DNA from: Oreocharis arfaki
Taxonomy: Eukaryota > Chordata > Aves > Passeriformes > Paramythiidae
DNA: 64,000 nucleotides
NCBI GenBank assembly: GCA_013398015.1
Contig: VZRR01005755.1
Span: 78,618-142,617 of the forward strand
Direction of reading: 5' to 3'
Position numbers and translations under genes: made by a program. Below, one piece after another: positions 21,813-32,935 of the stretch; the stretch's first letter is position 1; each line of letters opens with the position of its first letter. Below the pieces are notes generated by a model. That model had not been told where the DNA came from, did no database searches, and saw only the letters and a list, made by a program, of their open reading frames with translations.

Positions 21813-24789
21813 TCTCAAGTATTTTGTTGAGTTCCCGGATCTGGTTCAGCACCATTAAGAAAGGGGATATTGAAGAGTGCTTTTCATTCCACCATTTTGC
21901 AGTGGGTAATTGCTTTCCACACGGTGCATTGGGTTTTGATGTGAGTCCAGCTGCAGTAACGCAAGTTACGGCAAGGGCTGTTCCAGTGCAAATGTGTTAT
22001 TTGAGTGTCTCTTTGCTCACACTATGACTAAACAGAAGCAGCTGTGGCCAGAGGGCCATCAGTGCTTTGTATCACACAATCTGGCATTTAATGGAAAGTT
22101 TTCGTGTTTTCAGTTGGAAAAACTTTCTTCCTTCTATTGCTGGAAGTTTTGAAGAAATTAATATTTTGTGTGATGCAAAAGAGTGCCCTGAAAAACAATT
22201 GTCCTTTCCAACACAAATACAAGCCTGGCACCATCTCTGCCTCCAGTACGACTTCCACATACTATGAACTTCAGCATGCCTAGGAGCCACCAATGTATGT
22301 CAGCCAGGGAAGCCACCCGTATATTTCTGGAGGCCATCAGTTTCAAGAAAATGGTGTAAAGCAGGAGTAAGGACAGTTTGGAAAAACAAGACTATGTTGC
22401 TTAGCCAGGGCAAGAAGATGCCATCAGTCTGCAGCCTTGTAATATGCAGGGATGAAAATTCCTTATTACTCAGCTATTCAAAATTAGCCAGAAGAAAGCA
22501 CTGAAGGGGAACAAGATTGCCTTAGCACAAAAGTGCAATAAATGTCTCTTACTCTGCTTCATTTGGGACTTGCACAAGGTTTTAGCCATCAGCAACAATG
22601 AGAAGCTCAGGACTTTGGGTGAGCAGCCCCGACTGACTCCAGAAGAATCAGGCAAGTAGGGCAAAGATACATGTCTGTGGTAGTTATAAGATTTGGGGCT
22701 GGCTCACAAGAAGTAGCAGCCAAATATTTTGGGGAGAAGTTTTCTGCTGGACATCTCTTAAAATCTTTTAAAAATTTGTTTTGAGGTTATTTTCAGGCCC
22801 TCAGGTACAAGCTCTTCTTAATGGGGCTACTTGCAGCCTGGGCCAGTCGACAAAACATGCGAACAAACAAGTGAATGAATGGAAACATAAAGATGGGCCA
22901 TCTAAATAGGCCCATTTTTATTTATTGCCCTCCTCAGAAAGAAGCAAGGAAACAAGAAAGATCTACTCAGTAAAAAACATGGTTCCCCAAAGGTCTCATA
23001 TTCTTTAATTGCAGCTAGAAGCATGTGACTTTCTCAGGTTTGGTGCAATGAGCCTTTGGGAACCACTGGGGTTAAAACTCAGGATCTTGAATCCAACTTT
23101 TATTTCCCCCTTGAAATCCTAGACCACACAGCTTTCTGATTATAAGTGTATGGGCACATCCATGCACGTGGAGAGGAAGCTCAGCATCACATAGGTGGTC
23201 TGCTCTCTTTCTGAGGGGACACACGTGGAAACAGAGGTGAAAACCATGAGTCGCTCAAGAGAAGAAGGATGCTGGTTCTGACAAGCCCATCAGCTGCCTG
23301 TAACTCTCACCCTCTGAACTTTATACCTTTCATTTTCAAATTCAATCTGGTTTTTTGACTGGCCTTGATGCTTAAACCATAATTTACCTTTACTTTCCTT
23401 GGTAATTAATTTCACACATTCATTACAGACCATTTGGCTATAAACACATGTGGATTTCCTTTTTAACTCTTCATTTCCTAAGTTTTCAATAGAGAGGTTC
23501 CAAAGCTAAACCACAGGAATGGTCTGTGTAGCTCAGGTTTATTAAATCTACCCCACCGTGTCAAGTGTCTACAGTGCGTACAATTATTCAGGCTAAACTA
23601 CAGTTATGAGAGAATTCATTTCACCCAAGGGTAGATTAAGTCTCTAGGTGTTTTGTATCAGAATGGCTATACTCATGTTGCAAAATTAGATGGAAATGCT
23701 GAATTCCTAGACTCTCCTCAGATCCCAGTACATGCTCTAGAGTTCATGACTTCCAAAGCCAGGTTCAGTCAACTACTTCCTTTCCACACATACTGCATAA
23801 TCCATGTGCATAAGACAGCACTAAAAAACCTGTGTAAGTGCCAAAGGTCAAGCTCCTCTGGATCCTCTGCGAGAAGTAAAGCCAAGGTACAATTAACCCT
23901 AAATAGACAGAATGTCTACGTGTAAGAAACAACAGATAGAAATACATACAGTCAGTTTTACCAGCAGCTCTTTTATACCTTCAGGTAATGGACATTTCAG
24001 GGTACTTAGGTAAAAATAGACAGGAAAGAGAAGGCAGGGAAAGTTGTTATTATCTATCTGTTCATATATGGTATGAAGAATCCAACAGGCAATTGCTGAA
24101 GATTAGAGAAAGTCCCAAACTCCAAGAGAAGTCCTGTGGTTTGTGCCTGAAGGTGATGGAGCCCTGAGGAGTAAAATACTGAAAGATTCAGTCTGACACC
24201 TCAGCTATCAGATGTAACTGTATGAAGAGTTGGTCATGTTTCTCAGTCTTTCCATTTTGGACACCGACTCTGTAAAATATAGTGATCATAATGCAGCTCC
24301 TTTCAGTTGATAATTATCTATCATGAGATAAAAAACACTGTTTGTTTTTCCTCATTTATCTTAGTTTTATTTTCTGAGGAAAATGTTGCAGTTGTTCATC
24401 AGTTTTATCCTAATCAAAGAAGTTTTCACAGGAGGGTTTCTGTGAGGACACTGCTGAAAGGAGGCTGCTGTAGTTTGTGAGGTCTGAGTGGATGGCGAAT
24501 CTAGAGAGATGGCCCCTACCTAAACAGAAGATTGAGACACAGGAGATGCAGACTCCACGAGGGTCTGTCATGGGAGAAAACGAAACAAAAATCAGATCAG
24601 AAAAATCTCCTTTTGGAAGTTCTTCACTGGAACCCAACACAATCTGTCCAGTGGGAACTTTGGGGTCTGGGAAGATAGCTTGCTCCTATTAAAGGATACT
24701 CACCAGCCTGCCTCTAACGCTCTGCAGCTGATGGAGGCCTCAAGCCCAACCTCCTGCCTCTGCCCTTCCTTGCACGTTGTGCTCATGCC
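21813..24789. other. noncoding DNA, nothing recognised
   Basis: No open frame exceeds about 100 codons and none shows a family signature. I see no mobile element, RNA gene or strong paired splice sites in this stretch. Confidence 0.6.
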
Positions 24790-24925
24790 CTCTGGCCATC
24801 TCAGGGGCTCTCTGCTGACTCTTCACCTGCTCTAAATTTCTCTCATACTGGGGGCCCATAACTGTCCAAAGTAAATCAGATGGAGACCTTTGAGTAAAGA
24901 ATTAAGGGAAATGGTAATTTTCTGT
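24790..24925 (-). mobile_element. old CR1 LINE internal fragment
   Basis: On the plus strand the words CTCATACTGGGGGCCCATAA, CTGTCCAAAGTA, AGATGGAGACCTTTGAGTA and GAATTAAGGG align with the reverse complement of the CR1 3' coding region, where the usual pattern is a GGGGCCCAGAACTGGAC word, then a 'CCAGGTG-GGTCTCAC' word, then an AGTAGAGGG word. Divergence is considerable, so the copy is old. Only a fragment of what was reverse-transcriptase coding sequence remains, with no intact frame. Confidence 0.62.
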
Positions 24926-25266
24926 AATAATTTAAAGTCCATTGCCTCGCTATCTCCGTGGCTGTTTCTCCCTTAGACAGTCACTTAGAGCTGCTAAGCA
25001 CTGTGCAAATCTTTTCTTACTCGCCCCTGAACTGGACTGCCAGAGAGAACCTGTCCATCATTGTTACACGCTGACAACAGCACTGCAAAGACCTGAGGAT
25101 TTCCCAGTGGTTTTGAGGGTTTTAGCTGGGCTGACTTGTGCTGTTTGTATTCTGCATTAAAGCTCATTAAATCAATAGCAGCGATTCACCAGGGAGGAGA
25201 GATACCAGCCAGTTGCCTAAAACCCAACCTGTAAATATCATGGGGTGTGTTTTGCTTTGCTTTCAG
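24926..25266. other. noncoding DNA, possible regulatory texture
   Basis: No repeat or gene is recognised. An AT-rich run at 25150-25185 holds closely spaced ATTAAA and AAATCAATA words (homeodomain-like cores). It ends in a good acceptor-like pyrimidine tract at 25250-25266. Confidence 0.5.
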
Positions 25267-25638
25267 CTGACAGACGAGACAAGTAAAAGGATTTCTTTCC
25301 TCTATGTCATTGGAGGGAGAGAGATTTGTACGGACAACTCATACTATATAGAAGTTAACCTTTCCCCTCAGCCTGGACAAAGTTTTGTGATAGCCAGAAA
25401 TCATGTTAACAGCTCCTTCTGCCCCCAGCAGCTTCAGACCCCTCCCAGCCACATCTTTGAATCCTCTTGGGAGCCTGCCCTTCTCTCAGGAAGTGTCTCA
25501 CTGCCTGACAAGCAGATACAAGACAGCATTAAAGAGACAACATGTTCTCAGATAAAATGTTCCAAATATAACAAGTCTATTTTTATTAAATTTGACCAAA
25601 GGCCTCCCTGCTTCCTAATCAGAGAGCCTGATTGCTGA
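25267..25638 (+). other. acceptor-led open frame, uncertain
   Basis: The acceptor TTTGCTTTGCTTTCAG (25251-25266) is followed in phase 0 by 123 open codons ending in TGA at 25636-25638. The predicted peptide begins LTDETSKRISFLYVIGG and contains GREICTDNSYYIEVN. It has no signal peptide, membrane segment or family motif I can name. If real it would be a terminal exon, but no AATAAA signal follows closely. Four or five other open frames of similar or greater length occur in the window with no support, so chance is the leading explanation. Confidence 0.15.
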
Positions 25639-25770
25639 CTCCCCCAGACCTAGCTGCCCTGGCTCACTACAGCTGTATCGTGAGATAGAATTACATTTTC
25701 ATAATGATTCAAATCTTTTCCCAGGTCCCTAAGTATTTTCACAAGAAGGAGAAAAATAAGGAAAGTAGTT
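25639..25770. other. short noncoding spacer
   Basis: The interval between the open frame and the A-rich tract contains nothing recognised. Confidence 0.6.
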
Positions 25771-25802
25771 TAAAGAAAAAAAAAAAAGAAAAAAGAAGAA
25801 AA
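25771..25802. repeat. A-rich tract
   Basis: Twelve consecutive A residues followed by GAAAAAAGAAGAAAA. This is simple sequence, possibly the degraded tail of an unrecognised insertion, although no element is visible upstream. Confidence 0.9.
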
Positions 25803-28800
25803 CCCCTACACACTCTTCTGTAAAATCCAGGCTCCAACGCTGAATTGTGTGTGGTCTTTTTTGTCTTTTCCTTTGGCTTCCCTCAAGACATGGCTTATTG
25901 CATTGGTCTGGATGCTGTCCTACCAGCACAGCTTGCTGGCCAAGCCCAGATCCCAACAACAAAGTCACCTTGGCAGGTGCCAAAATAAACGTCAGCCTCC
26001 TGCTACCTGCACCGACTGCTGACACTTCCATGTGTATTGCAGGCCATGAGGCTGAAAGGCAGTGCCTTTTCCCTCTGCTCCTCTGATCCATATCAGCTCT
26101 CAGCCCTGATCTTTTTTATTCAGGGGAGCCTTTAGGAAAACACTTTTAAAATGCTCTTTATTTTGAAAAATGTGAAGTTGTCCAGAGAGAACTGGCTGTG
26201 AAATGGACAGAGGCTGAAAACTGCGTGTATGATATGGAAGCTGCATGTACGCAGCCATGGTTCATACCTGCAGCTTCAGCTTTTGGTGCAGTTTTAGCTC
26301 GTGTGGGTGTGCATGTGAGTGTGTCCTCATGTACACAGTGTGCAGCGTGTGCACCTGTAGGTTAATTCCGACGGGACTAATTTTTGGTGTCAGGCATATT
26401 GCTCACAACTGGAGTAGCTCCTCTGGGAGCCAGTCCAAGGTTTTACGAGCACACAATCACTTCCATTGGATTTATAAGGTGCAACTAAAATTAGGAGGCA
26501 TTCAAATTCATGAGTGATGTAGAAGGGGAAGTTACAGGTCATGCTTAAATTGGTCAGAAAATTGCAGGAGTCAAGTAGGGAAGGGGTGCAGTCTGGCCAT
26601 TTGCAGGCACCGAAGAAGCAAGGGAAGTGGAGACTGGCAGGAGCACAGGAACATTGCTTTGTTCCCCTTCCTTTTATTAGCTGCAGTGGTTGTTTTTCCA
26701 CATTCCACCATATAAAGCAGACTAGGTCTCAGAGACCTGCTTCAAAGTCAGTTGAAAGGCTGCTAATGACTTGCTTGGGCTACAGAGCTTGCCCTGCTCA
26801 ATATGGCTTGTGCTTTTACCTTGTGTGAGTGGGCACACCTGACCAGCTCAGGAGCCTTCTCCTGCCCTGGATGCATGCCACACATGCCCAGCTGTGTCTT
26901 TCAGTGTCCACTAGAATAATTTCCTATAAAAGATGAATTAAAACATAAAGATGAGTTAAAACAAAGAAATGCATGGGGTCTGGAGGAGCCCAGTAATTTC
27001 TCTGCCTGCAGCACAGTGGATCTATGTAAGATTCCTGGATTTCAACAAGCAAGGGCAAAACTAAACTTAGGAGATGACTTCCAAAACTTGTACAGATGTT
27101 AAAATACGTAGTATAAATAATTAAAGATAAAACAGAATGAATAACTGTCCAAAAATACAAAATTGAAAAGGAGGAGGAAGAAGAAGGGAAGAAATAGTAG
27201 TCCTTTTCCCCCAAAGGCTTGTGGAACAGTTGACTGAAATGTCAAAGGATACAGGTTTTGGAAGTTGTATTTCAACTCTGCAAAGTTGTTTCTGTGCCTT
27301 TTCCTGGTTCAACATCTGTGATCCATATTTCACAGTCCTTGTTGCAGGACTTCATTTCCCAAGAGTGGGGAAGGTGACACATTATGCTCAGTCTGTGAGT
27401 TCAGATGTTGATTAGAGTTCACAAGGGAAACAGCTTAATTGTTTCAGATGATCAACAAAACCCTCAGCTAATGCTGGGCCCAAGCATAGTGCTCTAAAAG
27501 CAGGTTCAGAAATGCTGGCATGAATGTATGCTGTTGCATGATTTACACTGGGTTCGAGTGTTTTACTGGTTGTTTTAAGCCTTACTTCCAAAAGAAGCAA
27601 AGCCTCTGCAACCCAGCTCTTTCTGTTTATGCATGGCTGTGTATCCTTGCCATTCCCGGGACTTTCTGAGTCTTGGTTCGCCTCCCGTCTGTGAGAGATG
27701 CACAACTACCAACAACGTTACATTCTTAAAAGCTCTGAGAAATTTGGCAACTGGACACCAGGGCTCTCACTGTGGTGCAGGAGGGAGTGTGAGGATGCAT
27801 CTTCTCACACACCACAAAGACATTTCATTTCATTTCATCCACAGGGAAAACTGTGATGGGAACCTGCACCTCAAGGCACAGCGATGAAGAGACAAAGTAC
27901 ATGAAACCAGCACTAGTGTCAGCTCTTACAGAACTGCTGTGAACAGCGCCTTGGAGGAACTACAAGAATACGAGCAAAATGGTCCAAAGGCCACTCTGGG
28001 TACTCAGCCCAGTGGGTGGATGGAGGGCTTGTGTTCCCACGCCACCAAGATGGTTTGGAAAGTTTTATTGCTGGTCCCTACAAGCCTGGAAGCGAAACGG
28101 AGAGGATTTATTTTCTTCTTGGAGATATGGAAAAGAGCAAAGTCCAGAGGCAGTTAACCTGGAGACACTTAAAAAAGACAAATTTGTTGAAACTCAGTAT
28201 TTCTCTAAATCAAAGGACTTGAGGGAGGGATTTTTCTTTAAAAAGTTAAAAAAAAAAATCCATTTTGCCATAACAGTGCAACTATTTGTTTAAAAAAAGG
28301 AAGCTCTTCTTAACCTGATTTTTACCACACATTTTTTCCCCCAGCAAAATAGAAAAAAAGTTAGTGTTTAAATGTGTGTTTTAATTTTCTAAAGTATGAA
28401 GGAAGAAATAATTCAATGTTTCATGGCAGGAAACCACAACAATTTTAGGAGCAATCAGTTTTCTCTCTGAAATGAAATATTGGCTAGAAATATAATAAAA
28501 TGATCTACCTTTTTCACATCAGAAAGCCCTGAATTATTTCCTGATCCAAATGAACCTACAGCTTTTCTGGTGGAGAGAAAACCCTACAATAAGTTTTTGC
28601 TAGACACGGCTGGGCTTCCCTCCCATCCCACCTTCAGCTCAGAAGCTGCATCCTTCGTAAGGAAGTGGAGTCACCCTGGCAGGTGGATGTGGTTAGCTGC
28701 AGTCACGTCATAAGCAAACGTGGTGTGTCTCTGGGGAGCGAAAGGAAGGAGGGTTCATTTCTGAGACAGGAGGCAGCTGGCAGGGAAAATCCAGGAATAG

Positions 28801-29454
28801 CCACACTGTCTTCTCCAGGAGAGAGTTCAGGCTCTCTCTTTGCTTGGCTTGTTGGGTTTGTTGTTGTTATTCTTGTCTGAGAGACCAAGAAAGTCCCAGA
28901 AGAACACAGAGGAGCTGTGATGATATGCCAGCGCAAAAAAGCAACGGTATAAAGTCCTGCAGAATGCAGAGGCATTTACAGGGATGTCCAGGTTTTCAGA
29001 ACTGCACATGAAGGTTCCTGTTTTGGGAATTGGGTTTTGGGAGCCCGGGCTGGCAGCTGTGCCTCCTGCGTGTGCTGGCGGTTTCATTTCTCTACCCAAA
29101 CATGGGGTTGTCTGCATTTCTGTAGTGAAAGCTGATATTGCAAAAGAGGAAAAAACAAATCAAACGAGGGAAATGTGTTTCATTTGACAATGGGTCTTTA
29201 GAGCCTGCATTTTTTAGAGCTAGGCTCTTGGAGTATTAAAAAAAAAAAAAGAACAATCCCAGTCTGAGATATGTGCAAAATATAGCTCAAATATAAAGGC
29301 TGTAACTGTGTGAGAAAAGTCAGATGTTAAACAATCACAGTTTTATTCCTCCCAGCAAGAAAGCCTGTGCACCTGTAGCCATTATTGTCTCTACTGTATA
29401 AAGTGAAAATGAATATCACATTGTATTGAAAACCCTCATGGAATACAATTACTC
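25803..29454. other. noncoding DNA with minor low-complexity runs
   Basis: No gene or transposon can be supported. Low-complexity pieces include a GGA/GAA tract at 27169-27193, three ATTTC units near 27822, an A-run at 28247-28258 and a 13-nt A-run at 29238-29250. The longest frames (28.0 kb plus strand, 104 codons; 26.4 kb minus strand, 103 codons) show no motif. A GC-richer patch at 26245-26360 with GTGTGC words is also unremarkable. Confidence 0.6.
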
Positions 29455-29860
29455 AACAGGAACTGTCCTAAATCCATCAGCTGTAACTCACTTGTAATTT
29501 TGTGGGACTAATGCAGAGAAAGGTTTCTCCATGCATAGTTTGCCCCCAGCCTTTCCCCCTATTAATACATTTCATCCACTTTTGCTTACGATGGCTAAAT
29601 TGCTTGTAAAAGATTAATTACCTATGGGAAGTGTCTGTCTTGGTCTGTAGGAATGACATTATGCTGAACATTAAATGCTGACACTATTAAACTCTGCCGG
29701 ACATGTTTTGATATAATAACTCGGCAGACCACAAGTGAAATGGGTCCCTCATCAATTCACTACCTCATTGTTTTTCTGTCATCAGCAAACTTTGGGATGT
29801 ATTCTCAGCTGACACAGCTCAGAGTTTCATTCATGTAAGCGGAGTAGCTTATTACAGGTT
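29455..29860. other. possible conserved noncoding element
   Basis: An AT-rich, repeat-free block with no long open frame on either strand. It carries several homeodomain-type cores: CTATTAATAC near 29560, the palindromic TAATTA at 29615-29620, and ATTAAATG and CTATTAAAC near 29670-29695. It also has CAGCTG E-box words near 29478 and 29808. This texture is typical of developmental enhancers in gene deserts. Sequence conservation cannot be checked here, so the call is tentative. Confidence 0.28.
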
Positions 29861-32627
29861 TTTATTTCACTGGAAGTTTTGTTGAGTTTCCAGATGTGGA
29901 AGGGAATCTTTTTTCATCGATAGCCTTGACCTGAGATACAGAAGCTGCTATTTTCCAGACAGATATGGGGGCTAGTTGGGAAACTGAGGATCTATCCGCT
30001 GAATTCAACTTTTCAAGACTAAACATATTTTTTTTATTGTGCTTCAAAATTATTATTTTGCCACTTTAGGAAGTAGAAAGTGGTTTTTCTTTGGTGGGTA
30101 GAAAGGACAAATGAACTTCTGCATCCTTTTCCCACTGGAAAGAAAAGCAGAAGAGATTTGAAAGAACTGAGATACAGCAGTATCTCAGTATTAGCTGAAG
30201 TGACCTCCTAACAGTGAGAATAATATTTTTAAAGCACAGGAGATTTTAAAATCTGATTCTTTCTCCAGTCATCCGGGTTTTACTTACCTGTTGTTTTACC
30301 TTTCACTTGGAGGAGTTGTTTTCAACCTCCAGTTGATTTGCTGACCTCTCAACACTTTCTGTGAAGGCTTGAGCCCTGCAGACCAACTTTAGCCTACTGG
30401 GTTTTGTCTTGTCCCTCTTGCTGCTGATGGTAAGATGCCCATGTGGATCACAGATTGCCTGATTTGCACCTGGGAGCACAGGCTCCCCTCCTACACCTGC
30501 CCACATGGCTCTGCCTCCAACAGGAGATGGAAGAAAAGATCATCCAGACACCCCTGCCCTTGTTAGCTGTGTCACATATGGTATGTAGCTTTGTCTCTGG
30601 GGACTCTCTCCATGATGGACCAGAAAACAGCATAGTTTCAGCTGAATAACTAAACAACAGATCTCTTGAAGCAAAGAGGATCTGTATAGCCTCCCTTGAA
30701 ATACTGAATGACCACTGTATGAGTTAGGAAAACCTGCTTTCAAAATCCAGTTATCTTCTCCCCCTACAACTGCATTTCTCATTACTGTTGCCCGTTTCCC
30801 ACTTGCCACCAAGGCACTGGTGACTGCTCTTGTTCCTCCCATGCCTGCATAATTCCATGCCCCCCAGATTCCCATCTGCAGCTTGTGTGCAGCATTCACT
30901 GCTGACCCCATCCTGGCCCCCCTCCTGTGCCATACTGTCCAGCTTTAACCCTTGGACCTGGATGGAACCCCTCTGGTCCCCAGTAGGAGCAGATGTGTGT
31001 GGGTGTCTCACCATACCAGTGTGGTAGACACTGTCATGTACTGCTGGGCCCTCTATCACCCTCTGCTGACCTATCCTCAGTGTGTGTGAGGGTTTGCAAG
31101 CTCCATGGTACTTAAATCCAATCCCTCTGACCCTCACCCTGAGGAGATTATGCTTGGATCTCTTGGCTGCAGATGTACTTGTGTAGAGCAAGGAGCTGAG
31201 GAGCGGAGAACATGGTGCATCTTTCAAGGATCAGCATTTTCAGCTGTAAAACCTTTTGTTCTGTAATCTGGGATATTTCCTAGCAGTCCACATGGAGAAG
31301 AAAAGGGGCATTGTCTGGTGAGTGGCTTCATTACTAATCTCTCCTGGATGCATTTTAATTCATTTTAATGGCTCTGCCTCCTGTCAGACCTTTCGTTTGT
31401 TAAAGGGGTTTGTTAAAGAGATTAACTGCAAGGGGAATATGAACCTCAAAACACCACGTCCCTTCCCCCAGCCCCTCCTCCCTTCCCCCCAAGATTAATA
31501 TTACACTAAAAGGAAGAGAAAAGGTACTTTCTGTGAAACACATTACAAGAGTTTTAGGAAGAGAGGGAAGGAGGAGGAGCAATGGAGCGTGCTGGACTCT
31601 TTAACCCATGGAGGAGCTGGAAGGTGGCAGTACTGATACGACGTTTTTCCAGCTATATTGTTCCCCATCCGTGTGTCTGTGGAAGCTTTGTGCAAACACA
31701 GCTGTTTGTTAGGAATGCCAGCTTAGGGAAACAAACCATCTGCCTCAATTTGCTTTTACTCCTGTCTTCTAGTCATGTGGGAGCTTGGAATAACCTGCTC
31801 CACCCCTTAAAAACATATGCACCATAAAAACCTTTAAGCTGAAGTCCAGGCCTTCAGCCAGCTGAAGGAATGAGAACTTGGTTTCCCACATCGACTTCCT
31901 ACCCAGGGATCTCAAAGCCCTTTGCACAGCGTGGGAAGTGGCAAAGTCAACAGAATCCCTAAGGGGAACTGTGAGTCTAATTTCAAGATTCAAGGTCTCA
32001 GTAGATGTCCTTGGAGATGCACATTTTATGGGTTTACTAGAGAGATTCCCTCTCATAACTCAAGGAACTATTTCAGTCCCTCTTGTCATCCGTAAGGCCT
32101 GAAAGGAATTTCTTTATGTCCCTATGAACTCTTAATCTCCCTATGGTTGAATTTGGCTTCAGAAGTTCTGAAATGAAAGTACCATGCAACAGCAGAGTGG
32201 TGTATCCTGCTCAAGAACATGGCTTTCTTACCTACATCTCTAAGTGCTCCTCTAATGTCCAGTCAGCAAATGCTGCAATATGAGTATGGAATGTAAAATT
32301 AATTTTTTACGGTGAACTCTTAGAGAGCAGATGTGTCGCATCCTCATTACCCACTGCAGTGTAAGGACAGAGGGTATTCTCTCTGCTGGCTTCAGAGGAG
32401 ATTGAGTAAGGTCTGGTTGTAGAGGGAAAAAAGGATGCGTTTCAATAAAGAAACATGCAGGATGTTGCCCTAAGGCAGAATGATCATCTGAGTTGCCAGA
32501 GGATGGAGGAGTATTGCCTAGAGCAGGTTGGATATTGGGCATAATCCTACATAGTCATGGTGTTGGGAAAGAGACAAGCGCTGTATCGTGATGGATAAAT
32601 GGGACAACTGCCTGCAAGTATGAAGTA
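29861..32627. other. noncoding DNA, one good minus-strand donor
   Basis: No gene is recognised. On the minus strand CAG/GTAAGTA, a full-consensus donor, lies at about 30288/30287, but no convincing acceptor bounds an exon upstream of it. The 158-codon minus-strand frame at 30751-31227 has no motif and overlaps other frames. Words at 31886-31930 (AGGGATCTCAAAGCCCTTTG) resemble the start of an old amniote repeat that I cannot name or delimit. Confidence 0.55.
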
Positions 32628-32935
32628 ATTCTTCCACTCTCTTTGCCATTAGTAGGGACTCAATACTGTGTGCAGTTTTGATTACTGCTTTTCAGGAAAG
32701 ATGTAAACCAGCTGGAGAGTAACAGGAATGATTGAAGATCAGACTTAGAAAGAAAGATTGAAAGAAGTAGGGTTGTTTAGTCTAGAGAAGAGAAACTGAA
32801 GGGGTCTGTGATAGATGTCTTTGTGCATGCATAAAGCTGCAAAAAAAAAAAAAAGGAACAAAAGGGACGACCTGCTTTGCCTGTCAATGCAGACAGGGTG
32901 AGAGGCAATGGGTTAAAACTGAAGCAAACAGCTGT
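32628..32935 (+). mobile_element. CR1 LINE body fragment
   Basis: Plus-strand words follow the CR1 3' coding region in order: a CTTCCACTCT word, CAATACTGTGTGCAGTTTTG, AGCTGGAGAGTAACAGG, GTAGGGTTGTTTAGTCTAGA and GAAGAGAAACTGAAGGGG. After a 14-nt A-run (32841-32854), GACAGGGTGAGAGGCAATGG and GTTAAAACTGAAGCAAAC match the 'GGACGAGAGGAAATGG' part of the family. The copy is diverged and has indels, with no intact reverse-transcriptase frame. The CR1 3' end beyond about 32935 is decayed past recognition. Confidence 0.85.

Noticed and set aside
30751..31227. 158-codon minus-strand frame
   Set aside because: It overlaps other frames and has no protein-like features.
31886..31930. Similarity to an old amniote repeat (GGATCTCAAAGCCCTTTG)
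   Set aside because: The match is too short to delimit or name, so it is mentioned only in the block description.
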